Shown piece after piece: positions 1 to 11,352 of a DNA stretch of 64,000 bases. The first letter of the stretch is position 1, and each line of letters starts with the position of its first letter. Location of the stretch: assembly GCA_030760725.1 (NCBI GenBank), contig JASWHV010000003.1, positions 115,786,153 to 115,850,152 of the forward strand. The letters run 5' to 3'. Position numbers and translations under genes: made by a program. This DNA is from Neostapfia colusana. Taxonomy: Eukaryota; Streptophyta; Magnoliopsida; Poales; Poaceae. The notes under the pieces are model-generated. The model searched no databases and had not been told where the DNA came from. It saw only the letters and a list, made by a program, of their open reading frames with translations.

Positions 1-2264
1 GTTTGGTGCATCCAAAAATCCTTACATTTTGCCAGAATATTCTTTAGTATTTTATCAAACTCCTGTAAATATTTCAGCTCATTTGGAGTTGATTTGATTA
101 GGAGAATTTATATTTCCTTGTGCTGTGTTCAAATGGATACAGAAACATTTTCAGAGAATTCCCAAAATTGGAAATTCAGTTCTGGGCAATTCTTCACTCC
201 AAAAATCCTAGGAAAATTCATGCGAGCTCTATGAACTACAATTGAAATTTTAGTTCACTATGTTTGACATGAATATGTGAGTTACTTCGGAATAGATTCC
301 TTTTAGCTTAATTGCTTAGAGAATTGTGCTGAATAAAACACTCAATGAAAAGTGCTAATTTTTGGTCCAGATGACTTTATTATGACAAGGGACTCACATG
401 AAAATTTTCAGCTCCATTGGAGCTCTTGATATCCACTTTTCTGTTTAACCTCTTTAGGTGATCAAAACAAAAGTGGGAAAACACTTAGCACTTGATCATG
501 TTGATTAACCAAAACCCAAACCTTAGCACCAGTGTTATTTTAAATTATTAAACAAAGTTCCAGTTTTTAAACTTGTCATTAGAGCTTATTAGCAAAAGCT
601 TTACAATTAAATACATATGCATATTCATAACGTGTAGCATCTACGTGAGGACTTGTGAAGAAATCGAAATGGAGATCAAGGAGGAGGAAAGCGAGTGATA
701 AAGCCTCAAGTTATCTTCACTAACTGAATATTATATACATTCTTAGTCACCTGCAAAACAGGCAAGCCCCGGTTTGCATTCGAGCAGGTTTATAAAGTAT
801 TTCCATTCTAGAGATCATAGCTTTCAATGGTTGAGTGCATTAGGTCTAGTTGATATTGAGAACCCTATTGCATGACCAGAATGTCCTAAGAGAGAAAGGG
901 TAGAATAGCACCTCCTCGAGTGGGATTTGGCTACGCAAAATGTTTTTAGTAGGAAAGGTCCAGTAGAAGTCGAGTAGTTGGAACCTACTCGCGAGTTTAG
1001 TGCTTGTTTTATTCGGAGCGGGTCAAGAATAGGCTTGGTTTATTCGGAGCGGGTAAAGAATAGAAACAATGAGGAAAGTTCACAATTAAAAAATGGAGAA
1101 CGGGCAGGGAGGTTTAGATGCAGCAGGCTGCGGACCGTGCGTGCATAGCCCTGCCTGTGTCGGTTATGGCCCATCCGTACTTGGCCCTATTAGACAAGTT
1201 TGAGTGTGTACCGGGCGCATACTAGCTATATGGGACCCAGGAAACCGATGTACCTTGTGAGATCCACATTGGAACTTTTCTAATCGTCTTAGGCTTTCGG
1301 CGTCAGGATAGCAGGAGGTAACTCGCTCAAGAACACATCATTGCAGGTATGTACCTTGAGGGAGCTTGCTATTCGGGGCAATTGGACTGCGTCCTGTGTG
1401 GAAGAACTTGGGAAAGGTGGCCGTGTACAACATCAGTCGAGGTTGCTGCCGGCAACTCGGAGTATGGGTGTACGTGTCGTGTAGTCCGGGCGTGTACTGA
1501 TTCAAATCACCGTCGCTCGCGGTCATATGAGCATACTTGCCCATTGCGTCTTGACGTAGTAAGAACTGAACTGGTTTCCTTTGAATATTTATAAGGCTAA
1601 TGATTTAACTTGTAATGGAACCATGCTTGCTGTAGAGATAGTGCTAATTATAGTTTACTTCACTTTGTGCAAGAAGCATCGCAACAAAGCGTTTCTTGTT
1701 TGATTGTGAAGTTGCGATGCTGTTTGGCTCATGGTCTTTACAATGAGACTTAAAATCTGAAAGTTAAGGATCAACTGTAGGCGAGTCCTTTATGCAAATT
1801 CAGCTAACATATTTCATTCCATCGTGCATGTAGAGTTTCTTGTTTAGGAGAGACGGATCAGTCTTGCTGAGCCTATGTGCTCACGCTTTCTATATGAGTG
1901 GTTTTGCAGGTTAACATCGATGCTAAGAAGAAGGTTGTTCAGTGAGACTCGGAGACTTCTGAGTCGTGTAACACATGGAGAACCCAGCCGCTGCAGTTGT
2001 CTTCGTGTTGCTAGCGAGAGGAGTCCGAGGGATGGACCTCTTCTCGAGTGCTTGTTAGTTATTCGATGTGAGCTGATTATAGTCTTCCGCTGTAGCTATT
2101 TGATGTAAATTATTTACAAAGAACCTTTGTAAGCTCCCGCTATTGATTTACGTAATACATGTTTCCTTATATATGTGCTGTTGGGTGCCGCAGAACACGG
2201 CACCAACCAATGCGATTCCTGGGCGAGCGGCACGGCCCCGTGAACGGGTGCCGGGTCCCTTTCA
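1..2264 (+). repeat. T1 5' LTR (left edge outside window)
   Basis: Long LTR of a Ty3/gypsy element read on the plus strand. It ends at 2264 (ccctttca), two bases before a primer-binding-like sequence. Large parts match the LTRs of T3 (22945-26985, minus) and T5 (29558-31431, plus), for example the stretch around 762 (gcaagccccggtttgcatt) and that at 1680-1800. Its last 61 bp recur at 26986-27046 with 4 mismatches, which identifies that fragment as the 3' LTR end of the same element. The 5' end of the LTR lies left of the window. Confidence 0.8.
2114..2204 (+). promoter_or_regulatory. T1 LTR hairpin pair in the presumed poly(A) region
   Basis: Two perfect inverted repeats. The first, 2114-2132, has an 8-bp stem ttacaaag/ctttgtaa with a 3-nt loop. 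The second, 2184-2204, has a 7-bp stem ggtgccg/cggcacc with a 7-nt loop. T3 and T5 have hairpins at the same LTR positions with different but still paired bases. T1 lacks the clear AATAAA present in T3 and T5; an aataca stands in its place. A role in 3' end formation is inferred from position. Confidence 0.5.
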
Positions 2265-3809
2265 GCGTGTTATCAGAGCCGCATTGGTAATAGCGCGCGG
2301 AATAAGGATCGTATTACTACAAAAAACTTAGTATACGGTGAGAAAACAGTACTAGGCCCACATAAGGACTATTATATTAGCCTAATATGAAGGTCGCAAC
2401 CTAACTTATTTGCTATGTCAGAAAATCATGCATCTCGGGACGTTCTATGTCTTTAGGAGTGCATGTAGTGCTGTCAACCAGTGCGCACAAGCTGAAGGGT
2501 GGAGCCTCACGGGTGGCAGGTAACTCGGCCAGTTTTTGTATCCTCTACGACTCTTCATGTTGTTTGGGGTATTCGAGCAACGTCCTTCCCTGGTGTGCTA
2601 TGGGAAAGTATGGTAGACCCCATCACGTGGTTAGTAACGTGAACACGTAGCTCAAGGCGTGTTTGGCTTGAGAACACCTGTGCGAGTAATGACGGACGGG
2701 TGTACGAACTGTATTGGGACCGGGTTCGGTGTGCAGCCGAACCTGATGATTGTGTGTCATTTATGCAGGTTTAACCACAAAACCATTGTATGAGTAGCAC
2801 ACGTTTGCAAGTAACCGTTTTAGTGCCACCTATGATACGTTTATTCCGGTATAATCTGGTTAGGATTTTCTTTTGTGAGGCAACATAGTACTGACATGAT
2901 TCTTACGGTGCATCGACACCGTACTACACTTAATTACCCTTCCCTATGAAGAAATGACTCATGAACTAACTTTCAACTAAAAATGGAAGTTTGAAACAAA
3001 TATTAGTTACTGAACTCTTATTTTGATCTAAGATTCAAATGAGAGGATGACTAGGCTTCAAAGATTTCAAAACAGAGTGCTCTCTTTTCGGCAGGAATTC
3101 TTGCTGGAATTGGATAGAGCATAACTCTGAGTAGATTTATCCAATTAAGGTGTATGATACATTTCTGGAAATATTTTCAAGTTCTCTACAACTTATTTGT
3201 AGACCTCCAGAGCAAAATCACATGTTAAATTTGTGGAAAGTCCAGTTGAAGGTAAACTGTCCAGAACCAGGACAGCAGCAAAACCTCTCTGGACATTTCT
3301 GTTTTTAAGCCATAACATTCTGTAGAAAAATCCTTAAGGAGCCTATTATACACCGTTGGAAAGTTTATGAAATGTTCAACATTGTTGTAGTTCAAAGTTT
3401 GTTCAGATTCTTATTGTATTTGTATATACAACTGTGATGAAAATAGCCACATACAAAGGAGATGCTGGCAAATTTTATCCAGGAATTCTGTCAACTTTGG
3501 AAAATCATAACTTTTGATCCAAAGATGATCTGAAGGCATATGAATACTCGTTGGAAATATGATGAAGTTAAATTTAACTTTGGTATGAATCTTGAGGTAT
3601 GAAAATGCTGTTAACTGGATCAAAATCTGGAGTTAGTGCATAAAGGTCTGTTCTGTACAGAAAGGCTGGTTAGCTATGCCTACTCTAAGGAGTTGTGTAA
3701 ACATGGATTTTGTTACTGCTTTCATAAAGTTTGGACATATTCATGTTATCATTAGTATCACAAACTTCTGAGTTCATGTTTAACTCATCTCGAAATGTAT
3801 TTTTGCAGT
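2265..3809 (+). other. T1 leader: primer binding site and untranslated region
   Basis: Positions 2268-2280 (tgttatcagagcc) match, with one mismatch, the initiator-tRNA-Met primer site TGGTATCAGAGCC usual in plant LTR retrotransposons. The rest is AT-rich and shares blocks with the T3 and T5 leaders (2390-2760 resembles 31560-31910). No orf0 reading frame was found here, unlike T3, T5 and T8. The leader ends with a pyrimidine tract and AG at 3807-3808, one base before the gag ATG at 3810. Confidence 0.7.
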
Positions 3810-3990
3810 ATGGTTCGTACTCGCTCTAGGAGTAAGGCCGGGAGTTCTCGCCGAGGCGGTGAGGAATCTATTCCACCGTCGGAAGCACCATCCACGGGAT
3901 GGATGGATGTTATGAATCGAGTTGTCAAGTCTAATCAAGAGAACACCAGGCTACTCCAAGAAGCAACTCAAGAGAACACACGCTTACTAA
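3810..3990 (+). pseudogene. T1 gag, N-terminal fragment
   Basis: The frame starts at ATG 3810 with an Arg/Ser-rich N-terminus (MVRTRSRSKAG), typical of plant chromovirus Gag, and reaches a repeated NQENTRLLQE-type segment that is probably helical. Element T2 interrupts it after 3990; the frame resumes at 11353 (LLQALVRQGILQNTQQ). The ATG directly follows a splice-acceptor-like tttttgcag. Dead as a gene because of the insertion and the later stops. Confidence 0.75.
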
Positions 3991-4849
3991 TGAGTGGTTT
4001 AGGCCCGATCTTCCGAAAGTTAGGTCGATTGAGGTGGAGAACTCGACGTTGATGATCCGCGGCACTTGAGCAGTTCGAACACACCTGCAATCACTACACC
4101 ACTGATCTGTTGGTTATCAACCGTGCAGCACACGCTTGACCTCGCCAAGAAGGCTAATCCCTGCAGGTGCAACCGAGAACACGAGCAAGAACGTAGAAGA
4201 CGTGATATGAAAATCACGAAGTTGGGGTTTCACAAAAACCGTAGAACGGCGGCTGTTTATCTAAGCAAAACCCATGAATTTAGCCGGCGGCTACAGTATT
4301 TAAAGGCTAGGGTTCGGCCATAAGACCCTTGGACGCGTCCCTAATGGACTGATACGTGATACAAGGCCCAAAAGACCAATACGGTGGTTCAGCACCGGAC
4401 AGAACTCTGAATTCGAGTTGTTTCGATAACTCCAAATGACACCTGTCGAATTTTAATGTGGGACCAGAACCATTGGAAAGTTTATCTTCTCATATTTCCA
4501 TCCATATGTAGAACGTCAAAAACGGAGTCCGTATGCATCCTGGCGTCCGTTTTAAGATGGACTGCTCCTGGACTCCTAGTTGAACTCGAGTCCGAGTTGG
4601 TGACTGTTTCCATCAACTTGTGGACGTCCCATCTGGTTCTCCACGTCCCCAAATCCTCCTCCATTTACTTTTTGATCATGTCCATGGTTCCTAATAACAA
4701 TTAAATCATTCAATAGCAATCCATTCTCAAAATCACATGGGTAGGAAGTTAGGAACGAGTTCACCTGCTGATTTAGTAACCGTGCTCGTGCTCTTGTGAT
4801 TGGTCCTTGTATATCAATGTGAGTATCCACTGTTGTGATATCCTCATCA
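3991..4849 (-). repeat. T2 3' LTR
   Basis: Matches 10493-11352 over its full length. On the element strand it starts TGATGAGGATATC (4849 leftwards) and ends CCACTCA at 3991. It carries a TATA-like box, ctttaaatac, on the minus strand at about 4296-4305. The end of the T2 pol frame (to 4576) lies within it. Confidence 0.9.
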
Positions 4850-6633
4850 TCCTCCCCCTCTTGAATAGGAGTCGTCCTCGACTCAAGATCATCTTCTTCC
4901 CCCAAGTATGGTCGTAAATCTGAAATGTTAAATGTGGGACTAACCCCAAAGTCGGGATGCAACTCAAGCTTATATGCATTGTCAGCAATCTTAAAAGGAC
5001 CAGCAGCTCGTGGCATAAGTTTAGATTTTCTCAAGTGAGGGAATCGTTCTTTTCTCAAATGTAGCCACACCAAATCCCCTGGTTCGAGTTTTACTTCTTT
5101 TCTACCTTTACTACCAGAAATTATATACTTCACATTCATCCTTTCAATATTTTTCTTTGTAGTTTCATGCATCTTAAGAATGAATTCAGATCGTTGTGTA
5201 GCATCCAAATTTATAGTTTCAGAAGGAAGCAAAGGTAATAAATCAATAGGAGCACGGGGATTGAAACCATACACTACCTGGAATGGGCTTACCTTTGTAG
5301 TAAAGTGAACTGACCTGCTGTAAGCAAATTCTATAAGTGGTAAACAATCCTCCCAACCCTTTAAATTTGTTTTTAAAACAGCCCGCAACATAGTGGATAG
5401 AGTACGATTTACTACCTCAGTTTGTCCATCGGTTTGTGGGTGACATGTGGTTGAAAACAGCAGCTTGGTTCCCAATTTATACCACAAAGTTCTCCTAAAA
5501 TGACTTAAATTTTTTGCATCACGATCAGAAACAATGGTATTTGGTACACCATGTAAACGAATAATTTCCGTCATAAATAAATCAGCAATGTGTGAGGCAT
5601 TATCATTCTTATGACAAGGTATAAAATGTGCCATTTTGGAGAAACGATCAACAACCACAAAAATACTATCCCTCCCCCTCTTAGTCCTAGGCAATCCCAA
5701 AACAAAATCCATGGAAATATCCTGCCAAGGTACACTAGGAACAGGAAGAGGCATATAAAGACCATGTGGGTTAAGTCGAGACTTAGCTTTATTGCAAGTA
5801 GTGCATCGTGACACGTAGTGCTCGACATCACGTCTCATCTTTGGCCAAAAGAAGTGTGTGGCCAGCACGTCCTCAGTTTTCTTCACTCCAAAATGTCCCA
5901 TCAAACATCCTCCATGAGCTTCCTGCAAAAGTAATAGGCGAACAGAACTAGCAGGAACACATAGCTTGTTAGCACGATAGAGGAGGCCCTCCCGTAGTAC
6001 ATATTTATTCCAAGTTCTTCCTTCTCTACAATTTTCAAAGGCATCTTTGAAGTCCAAAACAGTAGGGTATAATCCTTTTATTGTTTCCAAACCAAATATT
6101 TTATGATCAAGTTGGAAGAGCATGGTGTAACGTCTAGATAATGCATCTGCAATAACATTCTCCTTCCCTTTCTTATGCTTAATGATGTATGGAAATGATT
6201 CTATGAACTCAATCCATTTAGCATGTCGTTTATTCAGATTGGTTTGACACTTAAGATACTTCAAAGATTCATGATCGGAATGTATAACGAACTCCTTAGA
6301 CCACAGGTAATGTTGCCAAGTTTGTAGAACTCACACTAAGGCATACAATTCCTTATCATAAGTGGAATAATTCATAGAAGGACCATGCAATTTTTCACTG
6401 AATAATGCAACGGGTTTACCTCCTTGTATGAGAACACCTCCAATACCAATGCCGCTTGTATCACATTCTAGCTCAAATGTCTTGTCAAAATTAGGAAGGT
6501 GTAGCAATGGTGCTTGTGTAAGCTTTGATTTGAAAACATCAAAAGCTTGTTGCCCCTGTTCGCCCCATCGAAACTGCACTCCCTTCTTCGAGGTTATCCA
6601 AGAAATGAAACTCGATTGGTGCAAAAGATGCAC
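4576..6633 (-). pseudogene. T2 pol: RNase H and integrase
   Basis: The minus-strand frame 6633-6331 carries an RNase H start (ELECDTSGIGIGGVL). An in-frame TGA at 6331-6333 follows, then 562 codons from 6264 to 4576. In order these are the RNase H end (ADALSRRY), an integrase HHCC finger (H..HFG, then CTTCNKAKS), the catalytic core (ISMDFVLGLP, VSDRDAK, then HPQTDGQTE with the catalytic Glu) and a GPF-type C-terminal segment. The final ~91 residues (ITRARARLLNQQVNSF) are encoded inside the 3' LTR. The RNase H side is joined abruptly to the RT: the RT-RNase H connection segment is missing near 6594-6633, so there is an internal deletion. Cellular role if intact: second-strand synthesis and integration of element cDNA. 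Confidence 0.85.
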
Positions 6634-7950
6634 TTTTCGAGGTTATCAAACAAACGTGCATCTCTCAAGACACTGAAAACAACACGTAAATGATGAAGAT
6701 GTTCGTCATATGACTTGCTGTAAATGAGGATATCATCGAAGTAAACCACCACAAATTTTCCAATAAAAGCACGTAAAACCTCGTTCATTAATCGCATAAA
6801 AGTGCTAGGTGCATTAGTTAAACCAAAAGGCATGACTAACCACTCATAAAGTCCAAACTTGGTTTTAAATGCAGTTTTCCGTTCATCTTCTAGTGCCATT
6901 CTAATTTGGTGGTAACCACTACGCAAGTCAATTTTTTATGAAAATAATAGCACCACTCAATTCATCAAGCATGTCATCTAAGCGAGGAATAGGATAACGA
7001 TATCGAATGGTGATGTTATTAATCGCTCTACAATAAACACACATGCGCCAGCTACCATCTTTCTTAGGAACCAAAAGAACAGGAACAGAGCAAGGACTAA
7101 GGCTTTCACGAATATACCCGTGGTTCAAAAGATCTTGAACTTGTCGCTTAATTTCCCTTGTCTCTTCCGGATTCGCCCTGTACGCCACACGATTTGGAAA
7201 ACTTGCCCCTGGAATCAAGTCGATCTTATGTTCAATGCCCCTCATAGGTAATCCAGGGGGTATCTTGGGGGGAAACACATCTGCAAAATCCGGCAAAAGG
7301 TTAGCAACAGCAGGGGGCAATGCAATGGACACTTCATGAAGCGAAAACATGGCTTCTTTGCATACTAAAGCATAGTACATCCCCTTGGTATTAAATAAAT
7401 CAGCAAGGTCAGATTTAGTTGTGAGCAGCGAAGGTGATTTTAACTTAATTACTTGCTGTTTTTCAGAGTCTAGTGATTTTATTGCCTTATCATCACGTGG
7501 TTTACTTTTCTCCAAATGTACAATTTTAGCAGGAGTCATAGGAAGCAAAGTGATTTTCTTTCCTTTATGCATCAGAGTATATTTATTAGTTCTACCATGA
7601 TGAATAGCATCCGTATCAAATTCCTAAGGATGTCCCAACAAAAGAGAACAAGCATCCATAGGTACGACATCAAAATCGGCAAAATCATGGTAAGAACCAA
7701 TCGAAAAATGTACTCTCGCTGTTTGTGTTACCCTAACCTTACCGCTGTTGTTGAACCACTGAATGTGGTATGGATGAGGGTGTGCTCTTGTTGTCAACCC
7801 AAGTTTCTCGACCACATCAGTGTTCACCAAGTTATTGCAACTGCCTCCATCAATTATAGTGTGCACACGGCAGTCCTTGACGATGAGAAACATGTGAAAA
7901 AGATTGTGTCGCTGTAGCTTGTCATCCGCCTCAACTTTGGAGCTCAAAGC
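6594..7950 (-). pseudogene. T2 pol: protease and reverse transcriptase
   Basis: The protease motif TIIDGGSCNNLV lies just downstream of the Gag zinc knuckle (about 7850). The RT follows in two frames: 7572-6928 (KDGSWRMCVYCRAINN, YPIPRLDDML) and 6926-6594 (GYHQIRM, MPFGLTNAP, catalytic VVVYFDDILIYSKS). Breaks: an in-frame TAG at 7624-7626, a one-base frameshift near 6930 in the segment before the YHQIR block, and loss of the connection domain after the primer-grip region. The normal CVDYR motif is CVYCR here. Non-functional. Confidence 0.8.
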
Positions 7951-9191
7951 ACGCTGCACAATTATGCTTCTATAATTTTCCGTTGCTGCAGTACCAAGTA
8001 CCTCTTCATCTATGCTATAGTGGTCATATTTTGGTCCTGCAACGTTAGTAGCAAGAGAATATTCATCTTCAACATCCGAAGTACTATCATACCCGCCATC
8101 ATCTCGTGCTATGTATGCTCGTTTGCTAGGGCAATCTTTCATCACATGACCAACTCCCTGGCAGCGGTGACACTTAATGTTGGAAGTTCGACTCGTGGAA
8201 GGAGTGGAAGACGTAGGCTTGAATGGTGTCGTCTTGCTGCCCTCCGGTGCGCGAGGAAATGGCGCAGTAGATGAAGTTTGTTGGCCACCATTTGATGGTG
8301 TAGTGGCAGTAGAAAAACTCGAACGCGGTGTAACGGTGCTCCTCGTGCGTTGGTGCTGCTGCTGTTGGCGACCCTGCAATTCTTTTTGTGCCAACATACC
8401 CAGCTGAAATAATCTGTTAACAGTATCATATTCCTTATAATCAACAATGTCCTAAATTTCATGCCTCAACCCCCCATAAAAACGAGCTATTTTATCATCC
8501 ATGTCCTCTACTACCCCACAGCGCAACATACCCTTTTGTAACTCTTGATAATACTCCTCTACGGACATGTTACCTTGGTCTAAGCGCTGCAATTTTTTGC
8601 GAAGGTCCTGCTGAAAAGAAGGAGGAACAAAATGAACACACATAGCTTCCTTTAATCTATCCCATGTTGGAGGATCAGTTCTAGTTTTAACAAGTTCATT
8701 CCACCAATAGCAAATTCCTTAAACTCACTAGTGGCTTGACGAACTCTATGATGTTCAGGAACAAGGCGGGCATTAAATTTCTGCTCTATTGTCATCTCCC
8801 AATCAAGGTATGCCTCAGCATCATAAGCACCAGAAAAAGAGGGTATAGTAAATTTGACTTTAGCAAAAGGATCATCAAGAAGGTGATTAAAATTGTTATG
8901 ACGATCAGTGTAATTATAGTGATTATTACCTCCCATACCTCGTAGATAAAGTGGAAGTCATGGTTGATTGTTATGATCTTCCATATTATAAGCACTGTCT
9001 TCACGATCTTCAGCGAGAGGCGATTCAAGAATATCCATCCGAACAACAAGATCAGCAAGTTGGCGATTCAAGGTCGTCAATGACGCCTCTGTCGATGCTT
9101 GGGTTTTGGTGAACATATCTGTCATTTCCCTCATCATGTCACGCAACTCAGCATGTTGAACACATTCATCATCCCTTTTATCTTCTGCCAT
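7950..9191 (-). pseudogene. T2 gag
   Basis: Starts at ATG 9191 (MAEDKRDDE), with a predicted helical N-terminus. The retrotransposon Gag core is at 8936-8452 (AEAYLDWEMTIEQKF, then PPSFQQDLRKKLQRL and YYQELQKGMLRCG). A Gln/Ser/Thr-rich linker and a CCHC zinc knuckle (CHRCQGVGHVMKDC, about 8170) follow, then an acidic YDSTSDVEDEYS segment before the protease. Breaks are a TGA at 8958, a frameshift near 8700 and a TAG at 8452-8454. Gag would form the cytoplasmic virus-like particle; the protein cannot be made from this copy. Confidence 0.8.
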
Positions 9192-10492
9192 TGTTAGTAG
9201 TAAACAAAAGACAATAAAAATATGTTATTCCTATCAACTACAAAGGATAGTGGCAATGTGAAAAATGGAAGGAAGGAAACAATCTCTCTCTATCTAAGGC
9301 GTCTTACCACGTTCTTACAAGTGTTCTTACCGATACAGCAGGTGGTAAACGGTGGACGGTGAGAACCAATGAAGCGTGGAGTGATTGCAAAGGTACCTGT
9401 TCTGCTCAAGAGGAAAAGTGGAGCTTGGATGGCACAATATGGTGGCTAATAAGCAAAAAAATCGTTAACAACAAACAAAGTTGAATAAGTATTCAATGTA
9501 TGAACTGTTGCTGGTTAACAAGTGTTCTAGGCTTAGCACAATACAAGGCAGTAGAAAGGCAAATAGAAAACCAGGAAGATATAACCAACAAGTACAGCAC
9601 AAGTGTATAAGCCAACTGTTTTCAAGTGTGTGCTGTCAATGCTTTAATATCTGTGCTCTCTTCACTATTTTTTTCTTTTTTTTTTAATATTTTTTCTGAT
9701 ATTTTTTGTTTACTCGAGAGCACAAAAATAGAAAGCACACAACTTTGCAGCTCAATTGGATGTAAGATGTGGCCTATAGAAAATCAGTAAGATTCTTTAA
9801 AATTAGGGCTGAAACTTCAGAGGCCGGATAGTCTATCTTCCAAGGGGAATTTCGCCAAACAAATTTCGCCAAACACGACGAAGCGGTGGAAAATCGGTTG
9901 CGAAATTTCAAGTAGATCAATTTGAAAAAAAATCACCCGATTTCGAGTTCGTATGCAAAAGCTATGGCCGTTTTAAGGTAGGCTACCCGAGTTACTGTTT
10001 TTTATGTTGATTCAACCTCGGTTTTGAAAAAGATCTCGCAATAGGATGTGAAAAACAATTGGAATTTAGCAATGACGAATGATGGGATGTTGTGTGATGA
10101 ATCAAGGAGGACTGGCACAATGGTTTGTCACCTGTTCTAGGGCTGGCGATGCGGTAGTTCACGCAAGGCAGCAAGAAAACCGATGATCTTGTTGTCTCGG
10201 TTTGTTGTTTATGGATTGTGGAATAGGTGAGCAGCAAGAAAAACAAGGAAGAAAAATGATAACTACGACCCAAAAACACAATGCTAAACCAGCAACAAGA
10301 CTCGACCACACGAATGCAAACTCAACAATGCAAACTGAAAAACGAAACTTGCAGGCACTATGGTCTAGGAATCGGTAAACACAATATGATTTTTTTTGGC
10401 TTTTTCTGTGGACTCTAGGTATGAAAAACAAAAAATAATCTAGTGGGAAATCAAAGTACCTCACGTGCAACCTGAAATCTGATACCAAATGA
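9192..10492 (-). other. T2 leader with primer binding site
   Basis: Untranslated region between the 5' LTR and gag. On the minus strand 10487-10471 reads tggtatcagatttcagg, an initiator-Met-tRNA-type primer site with mismatches, five bases inside the LTR end. The region has a T-rich tract at 9669-9690 and no reading frame I can support. Confidence 0.7.
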
Positions 10493-11352
10493 TGAGTGGT
10501 TTAGGCCCGATCTTCCGAAAGGTAGGTCGATTGAGGTGGAGAACTCGACGTTGATGATCCGCGGCACTCGAGCAGTTCGAACACACCCGCAATCACTACA
10601 CCACTGCTCCGTTGGTTATCAACCGTGCAGCACACGCTTGACCTCGCCAAGAAGGCTAATCCCTGCAGGTGCAACCGAGAACACAAGCAAGAACGTATAA
10701 GACATGATCTGAAAATCACGAAGTTGGGGTTTCACAAAAACCGTAGAACGGCGGCTGTTTATCTAAGCAAAACCCACGAATTTAGCCAGCGGCTACAGTA
10801 TTTAAAGGCTAGGGTTCGGCCATAAGACCCTTGGATGCGTCCCTAATGGACTCATACGGGATACAAGGCCCAAAAGCCCAATACGGTGGTTCAGCACCGG
10901 ACAGAACTCTGAATTCGAGTTGTTTCGATAACTCCAAATGACTCCTGGCGAATTTTAATGTGGGACCAAAACCATTGGAAAGTTTATCTTCTCATATTTC
11001 CATCCATATGTAGAACGTCAAAAACGGAGTCCGTATGCATCTTGGGCGTCCGTTTTAAGATGGACTGCTCTTGGATTCCGAGTTGAACTCGAGTCCGAGT
11101 TGGTGACTGTTTCCATCAACTTGTGGACGTTCCATCTGGTTCTCCACGTCCCCAAATCCTCCTCCCTTTACTTGTTGATCATGTCCATGGTTCCTAATAA
11201 CAATTAAATCATTCAATAGCAATCCATTGTCAAAATCACATGGGTAGGAAGTTAGGAACGAGTTCACCTGCTGATTTAGTAACCGTGCTCGTGCTCTTGT
11301 GATTGGTCCTTGTATATTAATGTGAGTATCCACTATTGTGATGTCCTCATCA
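10493..11352 (-). repeat. T2 5' LTR
   Basis: 860 bp, the partner of 3991-4849. The element-strand start (TGATGAGGACATC) is at 11352. A TATA-like ctttaaatac lies on the minus strand at about 10798-10807. T1 gag resumes directly at 11353. Confidence 0.9.

Larger units (their letters stand above)
3991..11352 (-). mobile_element. T2: CRM-like Ty3/gypsy retrotransposon inserted in T1 gag
   Basis: Complete element on the minus strand: 5' LTR 10493-11352, primer site 10471-10487, gag-pol 9191 to 4576, 3' LTR 3991-4849. LTRs of 859 and 860 bp run TGATGAGGA...CCACTCA on the element strand and differ at roughly 30 sites by eye, so it is older than T8. The pol frame runs about 270 nt into the 3' LTR and the LTR starts TGATGAGGA, both of which I associate with the CRM (centromeric) lineage; the lineage call is from memory of family traits. 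It is flanked by cttac on both sides, with three extra bases (taa) at the left end. Confidence 0.85.
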
